DNA of 64,000 nt, taken from assembly GCF_904846345.1 (NCBI RefSeq), contig NZ_CAJHAJ010000003.1:289481-353480 (forward strand), written 5' to 3'. The stretch is from Psychrobacter maritimus. Its GTDB lineage: Bacteria > Pseudomonadota > Gammaproteobacteria > Pseudomonadales > Moraxellaceae. The notes beneath the pieces are model-generated. The model made no database searches and was not told the DNA's origin. It saw only the letters and a program-made list of their open reading frames with translations. Below are positions 55,077 to 63,873 of this stretch, piece after piece (position 1 is the first letter of the stretch; each line of letters starts with the position of its first letter). The position numbers and the translations under genes were made by a program.

Positions 55077-56378
55077 TCAAATAACCTCATTGATTTTTCT
55101 AAACTCTGGCAAATTATAAAAATAAATGCCCATGATGATGCCAATAAAGCCGATAAATACAATGTATAGGGCGGGCGAGAAACTGATGTATAAAGTGGCG
55201 TAACCAAGCGCAAAAGGCACCAATACCCCAACAAGACCGTAAGATAGATTATAACAAAGCGCCATACCAGTGAGTCGTACATTGGTCGGAAATAGTTGCA
55301 CAATAATGGCGGGTATCATGCCAACGATACCAGCGCAAAAACCTAAAAGCGCATACATAATAAGAATATAGTCGCCACTGGCTTGCAGGTGATAAAAGAA
55401 AGCAAGCATCTGCACAATCAATAATACAGAGCCAATCGCCAATACTTTACCAAAATTTTGATGATTGGATATGATGCCATAAAACACACAGCCAAAAATC
55501 ATAAACACAATGCCAAGACTGTGTGAAAATCCAAACAAGTCATTATCTAAGGTAAAGCGCAATTCAATTAAATCCGGTAATAACAGAACGATAACGGTCG
55601 TGATACTAGCGACAATGAGGGTCAGAACCAAGCCGATAAAGATAGAATGCTTACAATGTTTAAAGAGTAGGGTAAAGGGTTTGACCACATAATCACGTGG
55701 TTTTGATGCTTTCATAGCGATAAAAAACGGTGACTCATCTATCCAGCGCCATGCCAACAAAGGTAAAACGCTCAAAAATGCTGCGATAAAAAATGGTATA
55801 CGCCAACCATAATCAGCCAATTGCGCAGTGGTCAGCGCATTGGTCAACCAAAGAAAAAAGGCGTTGGAAAATAATACACCAACATAGAAACTTGCGGTCA
55901 CATAGCCACAAGCGACTGATAAATATTGGCGCGGCACGTGTTCTGAGACAAAAACCCAAGCAAGCGGTACAAAAACGCCAAATGCCATCCCTTGTATCAA
56001 ACGTAAGGCAATAAATAAAGCGGGCGCAACCAAGCCCCATTGTGCATGCGTTGGTAAGCAGGCCATGGCCAATAAGCTTGCAGCAGTCACCAATATGCTG
56101 ATTAATAAGAGCGGTTTTCGACCTTTAATATCACCAAAGCGGCCAAAGATGATGCCGCCAAATGGACGTGCCAAATACCCAATCGCAAAAAGCCCAAGCC
56201 CTTGCATACTGGCGACCGTAGAGTCAGCATTGGCAGGTAAAAAGGTAGCGGCGATGATATTTGCAAGATATAAATAAATCAAAAAATCAAAAAACGCGAC
56301 CGCGCTGCTAAAGCAAATAAACAGTACGGCATTTCTATCTTTAGAGGACATCAGAGCATATTGAGAACGAGAAGGCAT
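55077..56378 (-). CDS. MHS-type MFS transporter
   Basis: This 433-residue carrier has 12 membrane helices. The MFS loop pattern is GRPFGGIIFGRFGDIKGRKP, and a further family stretch is LIQGMAFGVFVPLAWVFVSE. These fit the metabolite:H+ symporter group (ProP/KgtP-like). The substrate cannot be told from sequence. It has no clear ribosome site and no partner gene. Confidence 0.87.
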   Translation of the reverse strand: MPSRSQYALMSSKDRNAVLFICFSSAVAFFDFLIYLYLANIIAATFLPANADSTVASMQGLGLFAIGYLARPFGGIIFGRFGDIKGRKPLLLISILVTAASLLAMACLPTHAQWGLVAPALFIALRLIQGMAFGVFVPLAWVFVSEHVPRQYLSVACGYVTASFYVGVLFSNAFFLWLTNALTTAQLADYGWRIPFFIAAFLSVLPLLAWRWIDESPFFIAMKASKPRDYVVKPFTLLFKHCKHSIFIGLVLTLIVASITTVIVLLLPDLIELRFTLDNDLFGFSHSLGIVFMIFGCVFYGIISNHQNFGKVLAIGSVLLIVQMLAFFYHLQASGDYILIMYALLGFCAGIVGMIPAIIVQLFPTNVRLTGMALCYNLSYGLVGVLVPFALGYATLYISFSPALYIVFIGFIGIIMGIYFYNLPEFRKINEVI

Positions 56379-56629
56379 AATATATCACGCATCCACATAG
56401 GGAAGAGTTTGTTAAGCCAGTCACCATCTAGATAACCGGCCATAATAAAAAACGACAAATCATATAACTGGCTAATGATTTGCCGAAAAGATAGGGTCTT
56501 GCACTAAAAAATACTTCAGCATTAAATTATCGGCTTAAGATATCTCGCTCAAGTTATTGTCGCTATAGACAATTTGTAAATAAGCGCTTATAAACAAAAC
56601 TGATTCATTCAAGCTAAATGAGCTAACGC

Positions 56630-58339
56630 TTATAGTAACCAATCAATCGGTAACCATGACATGATGGTCAGCCACACATGGTCACTGATATCAACGCGTG
56701 GCTCTGAATCGTAAATGACCTTTTTGCCATCTTCTACGGTATGCCACTGCAAATTGCCATTTTCTAATAACTTGACTTCATAAGCTTGGCTTAATAGGTC
56801 ATCGCTGAGCGCACCATGTAACTGCTTTGCAAGCTCATCATCATTGATAATCACGCCCATCTCGGTATTGATATTCGCGGAGCGCGGGTCGACATTGTAT
56901 GAGCCGATAAATACTTGATAGTCATCAACGGCAAAAGTTTTTGCATGCAAGCTGGTTGACGATTGACTGCGCGCTTTCCAAAGCTTGTTTTCGCGTTTTT
57001 CTTCAGAAGCGGTAGATTTTAGCTCGTAGATTTTTACCCCTGCACGCAGCAGGTTAGGACGCCATTGACTGTAGCCAGAATGCACGGCGGTCACATCGGT
57101 GGCATCAAAAGAGTTGGTTAAAATCTTGATATCAATGCCCGCTTCAGCCAAGGCAACCAGCGTCTTGACACCGTCTTTGGTCGGTACAAAGTAAGATGAG
57201 ATAATAGTAAGACGCTTGGTCGGGCTGCCCAATAAAGTGCGCAGCTGATGCACCAAATTGGTATCTGCTGGAACAGTTTTGGTGAGTTTACCAACATCAT
57301 CACTTAAGAACTGCATGTCCGTCCAGCGAAAGGGTACGCGCTTATTGATTAAATCGGTATCAATAGACGAATCTTCGATGGCAGCTTTATAGACATCTAA
57401 GCTACTTTTGCTGTTATTTTTTTCATCAACTCTTAACTTATCCAAGCCCTCTAAAAAATCCGTGGTTTCGCCTTTATCAAGGGTCGCTAGGGTTTGAATA
57501 TCAAATGAGATCGGTGCCGACCAGTAGCTTGCAAAGCTATTGTCAATATCAGCGACAACTTTACCTATCAGTAAAACGTCTAAATCCGCAAACTGGCTGT
57601 TTTTATCGTTACTTAAGTATTCATCACCGATATTACGCCCACCAATAATGGTGATTTGCTTATCGAAAATCATGCTTTTATTGTGCATGCGGCGATTGAT
57701 TCGCGGTAAACCGGTGACAAAGTTTAAAGTTTGAAATTTACGGTACATTAATGGATTGATAATACGTACCGCGATATTCGGGTGACTGGCAAAACGTAAT
57801 AAATGCTGATCGAATTTGGCATTGTTATTAAAATCATCGAGCAACAAGCGTACAATAACCCCGCGTTCGGCGGCATCCCATAAGTCTTTGAGCATCAGCT
57901 GTCCGGCTTGGTCATCGTGCCAAATATAGTATTGCGCATCGATATTGCGGGTAGCCATACTGGTCAAAATACTGCGTGAGGCAAACGCATTGGCACCGGT
58001 CACAATCGGATGGTAGCCAGATAAATCAGGGTGAATCTCACTTTGTTCACTAATCGCCGCCACCAAATCCGTATTGTCGATTTTTGGATTGGTATTTGGG
58101 CTATTTTCTTGGCTGCTATATTGATTATTACTATTTTGATTATTATCGCTATCGCTTTCAATACTATTGTCTTCTGGCTCATCATTTTGCTGATATAGCG
58201 CGTCAACCCGCGCTGATAAAGCTTGGCTTTCAGGCAAATGCGGCTGCTTTGGCAAAGTTTGGCAGCCACTAAGACTTAAGGTGAGTCCCAGTGTTAGACT
58301 CAGCGATAAGTTGCTTGGTTCTATACTAAACATCGACAT
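56630..58339 (-). CDS. Phospholipase D-type lipoprotein (ClsC-like)
   Basis: This 569-residue protein has two HKD active sites, HNKSMIFDKQITIIGGRNIG and HAKTFAVDDYQVFIGSYNVD. A lipoprotein signal ends at LSLSGC, so it should be anchored in a membrane facing the periplasm. The arrangement fits cardiolipin synthase C, which makes cardiolipin from phosphatidylglycerol and phosphatidylethanolamine. The region after the lipobox is Asn/Ser/Asp-rich and low complexity. E. coli ClsC works with YmdB, which is not seen here. AAGGTA precedes the ATG. Confidence 0.85.
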   Translation of the reverse strand: MSMFSIEPSNLSLSLTLGLTLSLSGCQTLPKQPHLPESQALSARVDALYQQNDEPEDNSIESDSDNNQNSNNQYSSQENSPNTNPKIDNTDLVAAISEQSEIHPDLSGYHPIVTGANAFASRSILTSMATRNIDAQYYIWHDDQAGQLMLKDLWDAAERGVIVRLLLDDFNNNAKFDQHLLRFASHPNIAVRIINPLMYRKFQTLNFVTGLPRINRRMHNKSMIFDKQITIIGGRNIGDEYLSNDKNSQFADLDVLLIGKVVADIDNSFASYWSAPISFDIQTLATLDKGETTDFLEGLDKLRVDEKNNSKSSLDVYKAAIEDSSIDTDLINKRVPFRWTDMQFLSDDVGKLTKTVPADTNLVHQLRTLLGSPTKRLTIISSYFVPTKDGVKTLVALAEAGIDIKILTNSFDATDVTAVHSGYSQWRPNLLRAGVKIYELKSTASEEKRENKLWKARSQSSTSLHAKTFAVDDYQVFIGSYNVDPRSANINTEMGVIINDDELAKQLHGALSDDLLSQAYEVKLLENGNLQWHTVEDGKKVIYDSEPRVDISDHVWLTIMSWLPIDWLL

Positions 58340-58850
58340 AAATGAGATACCTTAATGAGCCTGAATGTAATGACATACTGGTGAATAATGGACTTAACTT
58401 TACTTGCTTTTTTACCGATGATAGCACTGATTATGAAGCGGATGATAATATCGCTCAAGGCAATATTCAAAGCGCGGCTAAGCTTAGCAGCTGTTGTCAT
58501 CTGTGCCTATTATAAATACGTTATTTTTGTTAGATACGGCACGTTATTTGGTCATGATAACCACATCGTCCAGTCATCGTCTGCGCTTGCATCTTATCCT
58601 TATAAATGCATCGGTGTTTTTAGTATTAAGTCGTTAATAGTTAATTCTAAATATTTAATAATAATTTCTGAACACTAAGTGCTGAAACCTAATGCTAAGT
58701 GCTAAACCTATAGTATTCAAAAATAATATTTAGCAGGCCTTTGAAACCAGCTGTTTGGAATAAGTTGCCATGCTATGATAACGCGAACAAATGCTGTTTA
58801 TAATCAAAATAAGCCGTATGTTTAATAATAACCAGTGCAATGGAAAATTT
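58340..58850. other. Divergent gap between the ClsC-like gene and metZ
   Basis: No confident gene is seen. A 96-codon frame at 58388-58678 has no ribosome site and no family likeness. Two imperfect copies of CTAAGTGCTGAAACCTA-type sequence lie at 58675-58713. A TATGAT at 58772 may be the metZ -10 box. Confidence 0.4.
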
Positions 58851-60140
58851 ATGAGCCAGTCGCAAGTGCATGATGATGAAAATTTGAATAAAGTAGACCC
58901 TAACTGGCGCAGTGACGCGCTCAATCTAGAACTCGATTATGGTATGCAAACGATAGCAGTACGGGCAGGGCAGCATCGTACCGACGAAGGTGAGCATTCA
59001 GAAGCTATTTTTACCACCAGCTCTTATGTTTATGAGTCGGCGGCGGATGCGGCAGCACATTTCAACGGTGACAAGTCGGGCAACGTTTATTCACGCCATA
59101 CCAATCCTAGCGTGCGTACCTTTGAGCGTCGTTTAGCCGCGCTTGAAAATGGCGAGCGTGCGGTGGCGACTGCCTCAGGTATGGGCGCAATTTTGACCAT
59201 GTGCTTAGCCTATTTAAAAGCAGGCGATCATTTGCTCGCTGCCAATCAATTGTTTGGCTCATCGATTGGTTTATTTAATAACTATATGGCAAAGTTTGGC
59301 GTTGAAGTCAGTTATGTCGATTGCTTCGATAATGAGGCGTGGGCAAATGCTGTGCAGCCAAATACCAAAGTGATTTATTGCGAAAGCCCCAGCAATCCGT
59401 TGGCGCAAATCTGCGATATCGGCTATTTAAGTCAGCTATGTAAAGCCAATGATATCTTATTGGTCGTTGATAACTGCTTTGCCACGCCAGCATTGCAACG
59501 CCCGTTAGATTTGGGCGCTGATGTGGTCATTCATTCTGCAACCAAGTATTTAGACGGTCAAGGTCGGGTATTGGGCGGCGCTTTAGTCGGTAGCGATAAG
59601 CTGATGCAAGAGGCCTTTACCGTGGTGCGATCAGGCGGTATCAGCATGAGCCCATTTAATGCTTGGGTCTTTACCAAAGGGCTTGAGACGCTGAAATTGC
59701 GTATGCAAGCGCATTGCCAGAATGCCAATCAAGTGGCAGAATTTTTGGTCAATCATCCCAATGTCAGTACCGTGCATTTTTCAGGTTTGAGTAATCATCC
59801 CGCTCATGAGTTGGCGACGCGTCAACATCATATGAAAGGTGGTTATGGTGCTATTATGGGCTTTGAAGTTAAGCCGTCGGCTGGCGCTGATTCAAGCAAA
59901 AGGGATTCAAAAGCCGCTGCTTGGCATGTGATTGACTCGACACAAATGGTTTCTATCACCAATAACTTAGGCGATGCTAAAACCACTATTACTCATCCTG
60001 CAACCACCACCCATTTCCGCTTGACGCCTGAGGCAAGAGCAGAGGCAGGTGTTAATGATAGTCTCATCCGTTTGTCGGTAGGTTTAGAAGATGTGGAAGA
60101 TATCATCAAAGATTTGGCGCGTGGTTTAGACAGTTTGTAA
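58851..60140 (+). CDS. metZ: O-succinylhomoserine sulfhydrylase
   Basis: This 429-residue PLP enzyme makes homocysteine from O-succinylhomoserine and sulfide in methionine synthesis. The PLP lysine is in HSATKYLDGQGRVLGGALVG, typical of MetZ, and the substrate-phosphate region is YSRHTNPSVRTFERRLA. The C-terminus has the TTHFRLTPEARAEAG stretch. ATG at 58851 follows GGAAAATTT and is preferred over one 20 codons earlier. Confidence 0.92.
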   Translation: MSQSQVHDDENLNKVDPNWRSDALNLELDYGMQTIAVRAGQHRTDEGEHSEAIFTTSSYVYESAADAAAHFNGDKSGNVYSRHTNPSVRTFERRLAALENGERAVATASGMGAILTMCLAYLKAGDHLLAANQLFGSSIGLFNNYMAKFGVEVSYVDCFDNEAWANAVQPNTKVIYCESPSNPLAQICDIGYLSQLCKANDILLVVDNCFATPALQRPLDLGADVVIHSATKYLDGQGRVLGGALVGSDKLMQEAFTVVRSGGISMSPFNAWVFTKGLETLKLRMQAHCQNANQVAEFLVNHPNVSTVHFSGLSNHPAHELATRQHHMKGGYGAIMGFEVKPSAGADSSKRDSKAAAWHVIDSTQMVSITNNLGDAKTTITHPATTTHFRLTPEARAEAGVNDSLIRLSVGLEDVEDIIKDLARGLDSL

Positions 60141-60155
60141 AGATAAAGGTATAAT
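60127..60155 (+). promoter_or_regulatory. Promoter of ybaB
   Basis: TAGACA and TATAAT are separated by 17 bases; the -35 box lies in the last codons of metZ. Confidence 0.6.
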
Positions 60156-60232
60156 CGCGGTTAACATCAAGTTTACGTGATTAATGACGATTCATTATTA
60201 TACGCATTAAGACAAAATACAAAGAGGCAACT

Positions 60233-60562
60233 ATGAATATTCAAGCATTGATGCAACAAGCACAAACGATGCAAAAGAAAGTCGAAGCAAACGTTGAAAA
60301 CGCTAAGAAAGAATTGGCCAATAAAGAAGTTCAAGCCGAAGCGGGCAGCGGTCTAGTAAAAGTTACTATGACAGGTCGTCACGTGGTTAAGCGTTTGACT
60401 ATCGATCCAAGCTTATTGGAAGATGAGCCTGATATGATTGAAGACTTAATCGCAGCTGCGATCAATGATGCGGTGCGTCAAGCAGATGAGTTATATGAAG
60501 AAACCATGGCTGGCGCGACTTCAGGCATGGGTTTACCACCGGGTATGCAAGGCATGTTCTAA
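60233..60562 (+). CDS. ybaB: YbaB/EbfC nucleoid-associated protein
   Basis: This 109-residue dimeric DNA-binding protein has the YbaB signature: a helical N-terminus ([16 protein letters not shown]), the strand [17 protein letters not shown] and the helix [19 protein letters not shown] glycine/methionine-rich tail ([13 protein letters not shown]) closes it. AGAGGCAAC precedes the ATG. It pairs with recR next door. Confidence 0.95.
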   Translation: MNIQALMQQAQTMQKKVEANVENAKKELANKEVQAEAGSGLVKVTMTGRHVVKRLTIDPSLLEDEPDMIEDLIAAAINDAVRQADELYEETMAGATSGMGLPPGMQGMF

Positions 60563-60677
60563 ATAGCAGGATTTTCAGCGCTAAGCTCTTTAAGACGAAA
60601 CTTTTAAAGACTAATTTTTTTAAAATAAAGCCGTTAAATATTAAGCTTTTAAGCGCGAAAAACTGCTGATTGAACAC

Positions 60678-60717
60678 AAAAATGGGGTTGTTATCGACAC
60701 GATACGACCCCATTTTT
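60678..60717 (+). terminator. Hairpin with T-run between ybaB and recR
   Basis: AAAAATGGGG and CCCCATTTTT form the outer stem with a partly paired inner part. It is bidirectional in form and lies 43 bases before recR. Confidence 0.75.
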
Positions 60718-60759
60718 ATAGCTACGATTTATAAATTAAGTTAAATAAAGGAAGTTACT

Positions 60760-61353
60760 TTGCTGACAGCCAAATTTGATCAGCTGGTCAAACAGCTGCG
60801 TATTTTGCCGGGCGTGGGGCAAAAAAGTGCCCAACGTATGGCGCTACATCTGCTTACCAAAAAACGTCCCCAAGGCATGGCGCTCGCCCAAGCGCTTGAT
60901 GAGGCGATGCGCGATATCGTCGAATGCCAGCGCTGCCATAGCTTTAGTGATGAGGCTATTTGTCCATTATGCCAAGATCCAAGGCGCGATAATGGCTTGT
61001 TATGCGTGGTCGAAACCGCCGCCGATGTGATGGCTATCGAGCAAACCGCAGGCTATCGTGGGCGCTATTTCGTTTTAGGCGGTCACTTATCACCGATAGA
61101 CGGCATCAGTGCTGATGATTTAAATATCGATCAACTGGTTTGGCGGGTTAAGCAAGAGCCTGTTGAAGAGCTGATATTGGCAACTGGTACTACCGTTGAG
61201 GGTCAAACGACGGCGCACTTTATCAGTGAGGCGGTCAGTCGTCATGTCAATAAAGTCACTCGCTTGGCGCAAGGCGTACCGATGGGCGGCGAGCTTGAGT
61301 ACCTTGATAGCATGACCCTTGGGCAAGCCATGCAAAATCGCTCTTTCTTATAG
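60760..61353 (+). CDS. recR: Recombination protein RecR
   Basis: This 197-residue protein loads RecA at gapped DNA with RecF and RecO. An N-terminal helix-hairpin-helix has [18 protein letters not shown]. The zinc finger is [16 protein letters not shown] and the Toprim domain starts [16 protein letters not shown]. The start is TTG, five bases after AAGGAAG; the product then begins as in other RecR proteins. Confidence 0.96.
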   Translation: MLTAKFDQLVKQLRILPGVGQKSAQRMALHLLTKKRPQGMALAQALDEAMRDIVECQRCHSFSDEAICPLCQDPRRDNGLLCVVETAADVMAIEQTAGYRGRYFVLGGHLSPIDGISADDLNIDQLVWRVKQEPVEELILATGTTVEGQTTAHFISEAVSRHVNKVTRLAQGVPMGGELEYLDSMTLGQAMQNRSFL

Positions 61354-61452
61354 TATGCTGTATAGCAATTTCATAAATTCTCTATAAAAGCCAAGTCTTG
61401 TCCATTTTATTTGATGAAATTGTTATAATTGTTTTCTTATCCACTTTTATTA

Positions 61453-61622
61453 GGGTATGTCCTCATTTTAAAAATGGTGATAAAAATGAGGTAAATTGCA
61501 GTCAAACAAGGAAAATAGCGCAGATAATATCGAGATATTACCTAGCTATTCGACGATGTTTGGCAATATTTAACCATTTTTAGCCCATTTAGAGCCCTAT
61601 CGGTTGAAGTGAGGACATGCCC
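61453..61622. mobile_element. MITE-like element with TA flanks
   Basis: The left end GGGTATGTCCTCA 61453-61465 and the right end TGAGGACATGCCC 61610-61622 are inverted repeats with one mismatch. The element is 170 bp and TA stands directly outside both ends, which fits an IS5-like family that targets TA. No full transposase is inside. It occupies the recR-rnd gap. Confidence 0.75.
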
Positions 61623-61673
61623 TAAGACGCAATTTAGCGTTTTATTTTCTCCTATTTATGCAGGTATCTGCCC

Positions 61674-63005
61674 GTGTCCAACCATGCTTCAACAGCTTCA
61701 ACTGCTGCTATCCAACCAAATCTCTCAGACAATACTGCTGCTACTGATGATGATTCATCAAAACCATTAGTCAATAACGAGGTAGCGCCCACAGATTTGC
61801 CACCCGAGCCAGATATCGATGCACTGCTAGATATCGCCGATGAAGCTGCGGTCACTTGGGTACGTCAGCAAGATGGTTTAAAGGAAGTTATCGATGCCTT
61901 GGCAACTTGCGGGCGGGTAGCGTTAGATACCGAGTTTATCAAGCGCGATACCTATTATCCACGCTTGGCACTGGTGCAGTTAAATGTGGGTGATCATATT
62001 TATTTGCTAGACGCCCCGCAATTGCAATTGGCTGAGCTGTGGCAAGCGCTGATGAAAGTGGATGTGGCGATTTGGCATGCCTGCGGCGAGGATTTGGGGA
62101 TTTTTTATCTATTGTCTGGTTGTCCGCCATTGACCAATATCTTTGATACGCAAATTGCCCTGTCTTATTTAACCGGTCAATTGCAAATGGGCTATCAGCA
62201 GGCGCTTGATGATCAGCTAGATATGCATATTGATAAAGAACAAAGCCAATCAGACTGGTTACAGCGTCCGCTATCAGATGAGCAAGAGCAATATGCGATT
62301 GATGACGTACGCTTTTTGCCAGCGCTTTATTTAAGTCTTGAGTACGAGCTGAAAAAGCAAGGTCTGTTTGAATATGTATGGGCGGACTGCCAACTCTATG
62401 CCAGTGATTTATATGACGCGCAGCATGTTGAAGACGAGGCGATGTATCTCACGATGGCAGATTATCGTTATACCTCTGAGCAAATGGCGATACTACAAGC
62501 AGTGGCAACGTGGCGTGAGGAGCTGGCACGGGCGACCAATCAACCGCGTACCTTTGTCATAAAAAAACAAGCGGTACGTGAGATTATCACGGAAAAGCCA
62601 AGCAACATGCGCGAGTTGGCGCACAAAACCACGATGCACCGTAGTATGCTGCGCCTATATGGTGAAGAGTTGCTCAAGGTCATTAAAGAAGCAAAAAACT
62701 TGCATCCTGCTGAACATCCAGACTGCCTATTACCACCGTATCGTTCAAAAAACAAAATACTGTCAAAAGCAGTACAACACGCGATAGATAAGCAAGCAGA
62801 AAAAATCGGCGTACCTGCTAATGTATTGATGCGTAAAAAATGGCTCGCACAGCTCTATGAAGTGATCGCCTTTGATAAAGAGTTAAGCGAATTACCAGAA
62901 GGGTTAAAAGGCTGGCGCAATGAGTGGGTGATGCAAACCTTGATTCCAGTGATTAAGGAGCATAAAACCGAGTTGCAGCAGGGTATGGGTATCAATGTTC
63001 GCTAA
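61674..63005 (+). CDS. rnd: Ribonuclease D
   Basis: This 3'-5' exoribonuclease of the DEDDy type helps trim tRNA 3' ends. DEDDy residues are visible in ALDTEFIKRDTYYPRLAL, WHACGEDLGIFYLLSG and EQYAIDDVRFLPALYL. An HRDC-like domain follows (MAILQAVATWREELARA). The 443-residue length exceeds the E. coli enzyme mainly by a Ser/Thr/Asp-rich N-terminus of about 65 residues. The start is GTG after AGGTATCTGCCC, a weak site. Confidence 0.93.
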   Translation: MSNHASTASTAAIQPNLSDNTAATDDDSSKPLVNNEVAPTDLPPEPDIDALLDIADEAAVTWVRQQDGLKEVIDALATCGRVALDTEFIKRDTYYPRLALVQLNVGDHIYLLDAPQLQLAELWQALMKVDVAIWHACGEDLGIFYLLSGCPPLTNIFDTQIALSYLTGQLQMGYQQALDDQLDMHIDKEQSQSDWLQRPLSDEQEQYAIDDVRFLPALYLSLEYELKKQGLFEYVWADCQLYASDLYDAQHVEDEAMYLTMADYRYTSEQMAILQAVATWREELARATNQPRTFVIKKQAVREIITEKPSNMRELAHKTTMHRSMLRLYGEELLKVIKEAKNLHPAEHPDCLLPPYRSKNKILSKAVQHAIDKQAEKIGVPANVLMRKKWLAQLYEVIAFDKELSELPEGLKGWRNEWVMQTLIPVIKEHKTELQQGMGINVR

Positions 63006-63021
63006 GCGATAAAGAGTAGCG

Positions 63022-63072
63022 TTTATAAGTGCTTAGCATTTATAAACGCTTAGTATTTATAAATGCTTAAGC
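63022..63072. repeat. 17-bp tandem repeat overlapping the esterase stop codon
   Basis: Three 17-bp units of type TTTATAARYGCTTAGYA lie between rnd and the esterase gene. The third includes the esterase stop codon and its last codons. Confidence 0.75.
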
Positions 63073-63749
63073 TCGCTATGGTCGAACTGTCCATATTGTA
63101 AAAAATACTTGGTTTGTGCGGCCACTGTTTTATCGACTAGCATCCCAGTATGCGACACTGGTAAAACAATATGATCAGTGGCTGCCTCTATTTTGGTTTC
63201 TTCTATATATACTGTGCCATCGTGTAGTAGATGTTCTGCTGGTGGCATATTATTTGTCTTACACAGTTTGTGATTATGATATCGCAAAAATAACTGCCCT
63301 AAGCCATAAGGACGATTACCCGCAATCACGCCTAAGGTAATATGCTCCGGTAAGGGCGCGACCGTGCCATCTAGCGCATCGACGTACGAGCGCCCCACCA
63401 CAGCTGGGGTCAAGCGCCAAATATAATCTGCACAAACACTACCTAAATGCGGTGTCCCAAGCGTTACGCAGCGTCCAATTTGCCATTGCGGATATGCAGT
63501 GACAAAATCACGAATAATCAAACCGCCCAAACTATGACCGACCAAATCGATTGGCTGGTCAGGATGATGGTGCTTTTCTAGCCAGTCATTTAATCGGGCG
63601 CTATTGGTTTTGATGCCGTCACGCATACTGCGATAGCCATATTGGTGGGTATCAAATCCTGCTACTTGCAAGCGTTTGGCCAATGGCCGCATAATCCAAG
63701 CGGTTTGATGCAGACCATGAATCAGAATAACGCGGTTTTTTTGTTGCAT
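63057..63749 (-). CDS. Alpha/beta hydrolase (esterase/lipase type)
   Basis: This 230-residue alpha/beta hydrolase has the oxyanion strand VILIHGLHQTAWIM, the nucleophile elbow VGHSLGGLIIRDF and a possible catalytic histidine in PVSHTGMLVD. It resembles small GPI-inositol-deacylase/triacylglycerol-lipase-like members. The substrate is unknown. ATG at 63749 is preferred over a TTG four codons upstream. The last unit of a tandem repeat supplies its C-terminal codons. Confidence 0.82.
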   Translation of the reverse strand: MQQKNRVILIHGLHQTAWIMRPLAKRLQVAGFDTHQYGYRSMRDGIKTNSARLNDWLEKHHHPDQPIDLVGHSLGGLIIRDFVTAYPQWQIGRCVTLGTPHLGSVCADYIWRLTPAVVGRSYVDALDGTVAPLPEHITLGVIAGNRPYGLGQLFLRYHNHKLCKTNNMPPAEHLLHDGTVYIEETKIEAATDHIVLPVSHTGMLVDKTVAAQTKYFLQYGQFDHSELKHL

Positions 63750-63873
63750 GTTATTTTCCAAAAGTTATTTTACTGATGTTTTATTATATTAGACTCTAGC
63801 CACTAATTTAAACGCTAATCACATGACCTTTTAAATTACTAGCCCAGAATAGGCAAAATAAAAACCTCCAAAT

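Noticed and set aside
55007..55303. Minus-strand frame at the 3' end of the MFS gene
   Set aside because: It overlaps the MFS coding sequence in another frame and has no independent support.
58388..58678. 96-codon hydrophobic frame between the ClsC-like gene and metZ
   Set aside because: No ribosome site, no family likeness, and its composition matches AT-rich non-coding sequence.
61398..61583. 61-codon frame across the MITE-like element
   Set aside because: It starts outside the element and runs into it, without a ribosome site or transposase motif I can trust.
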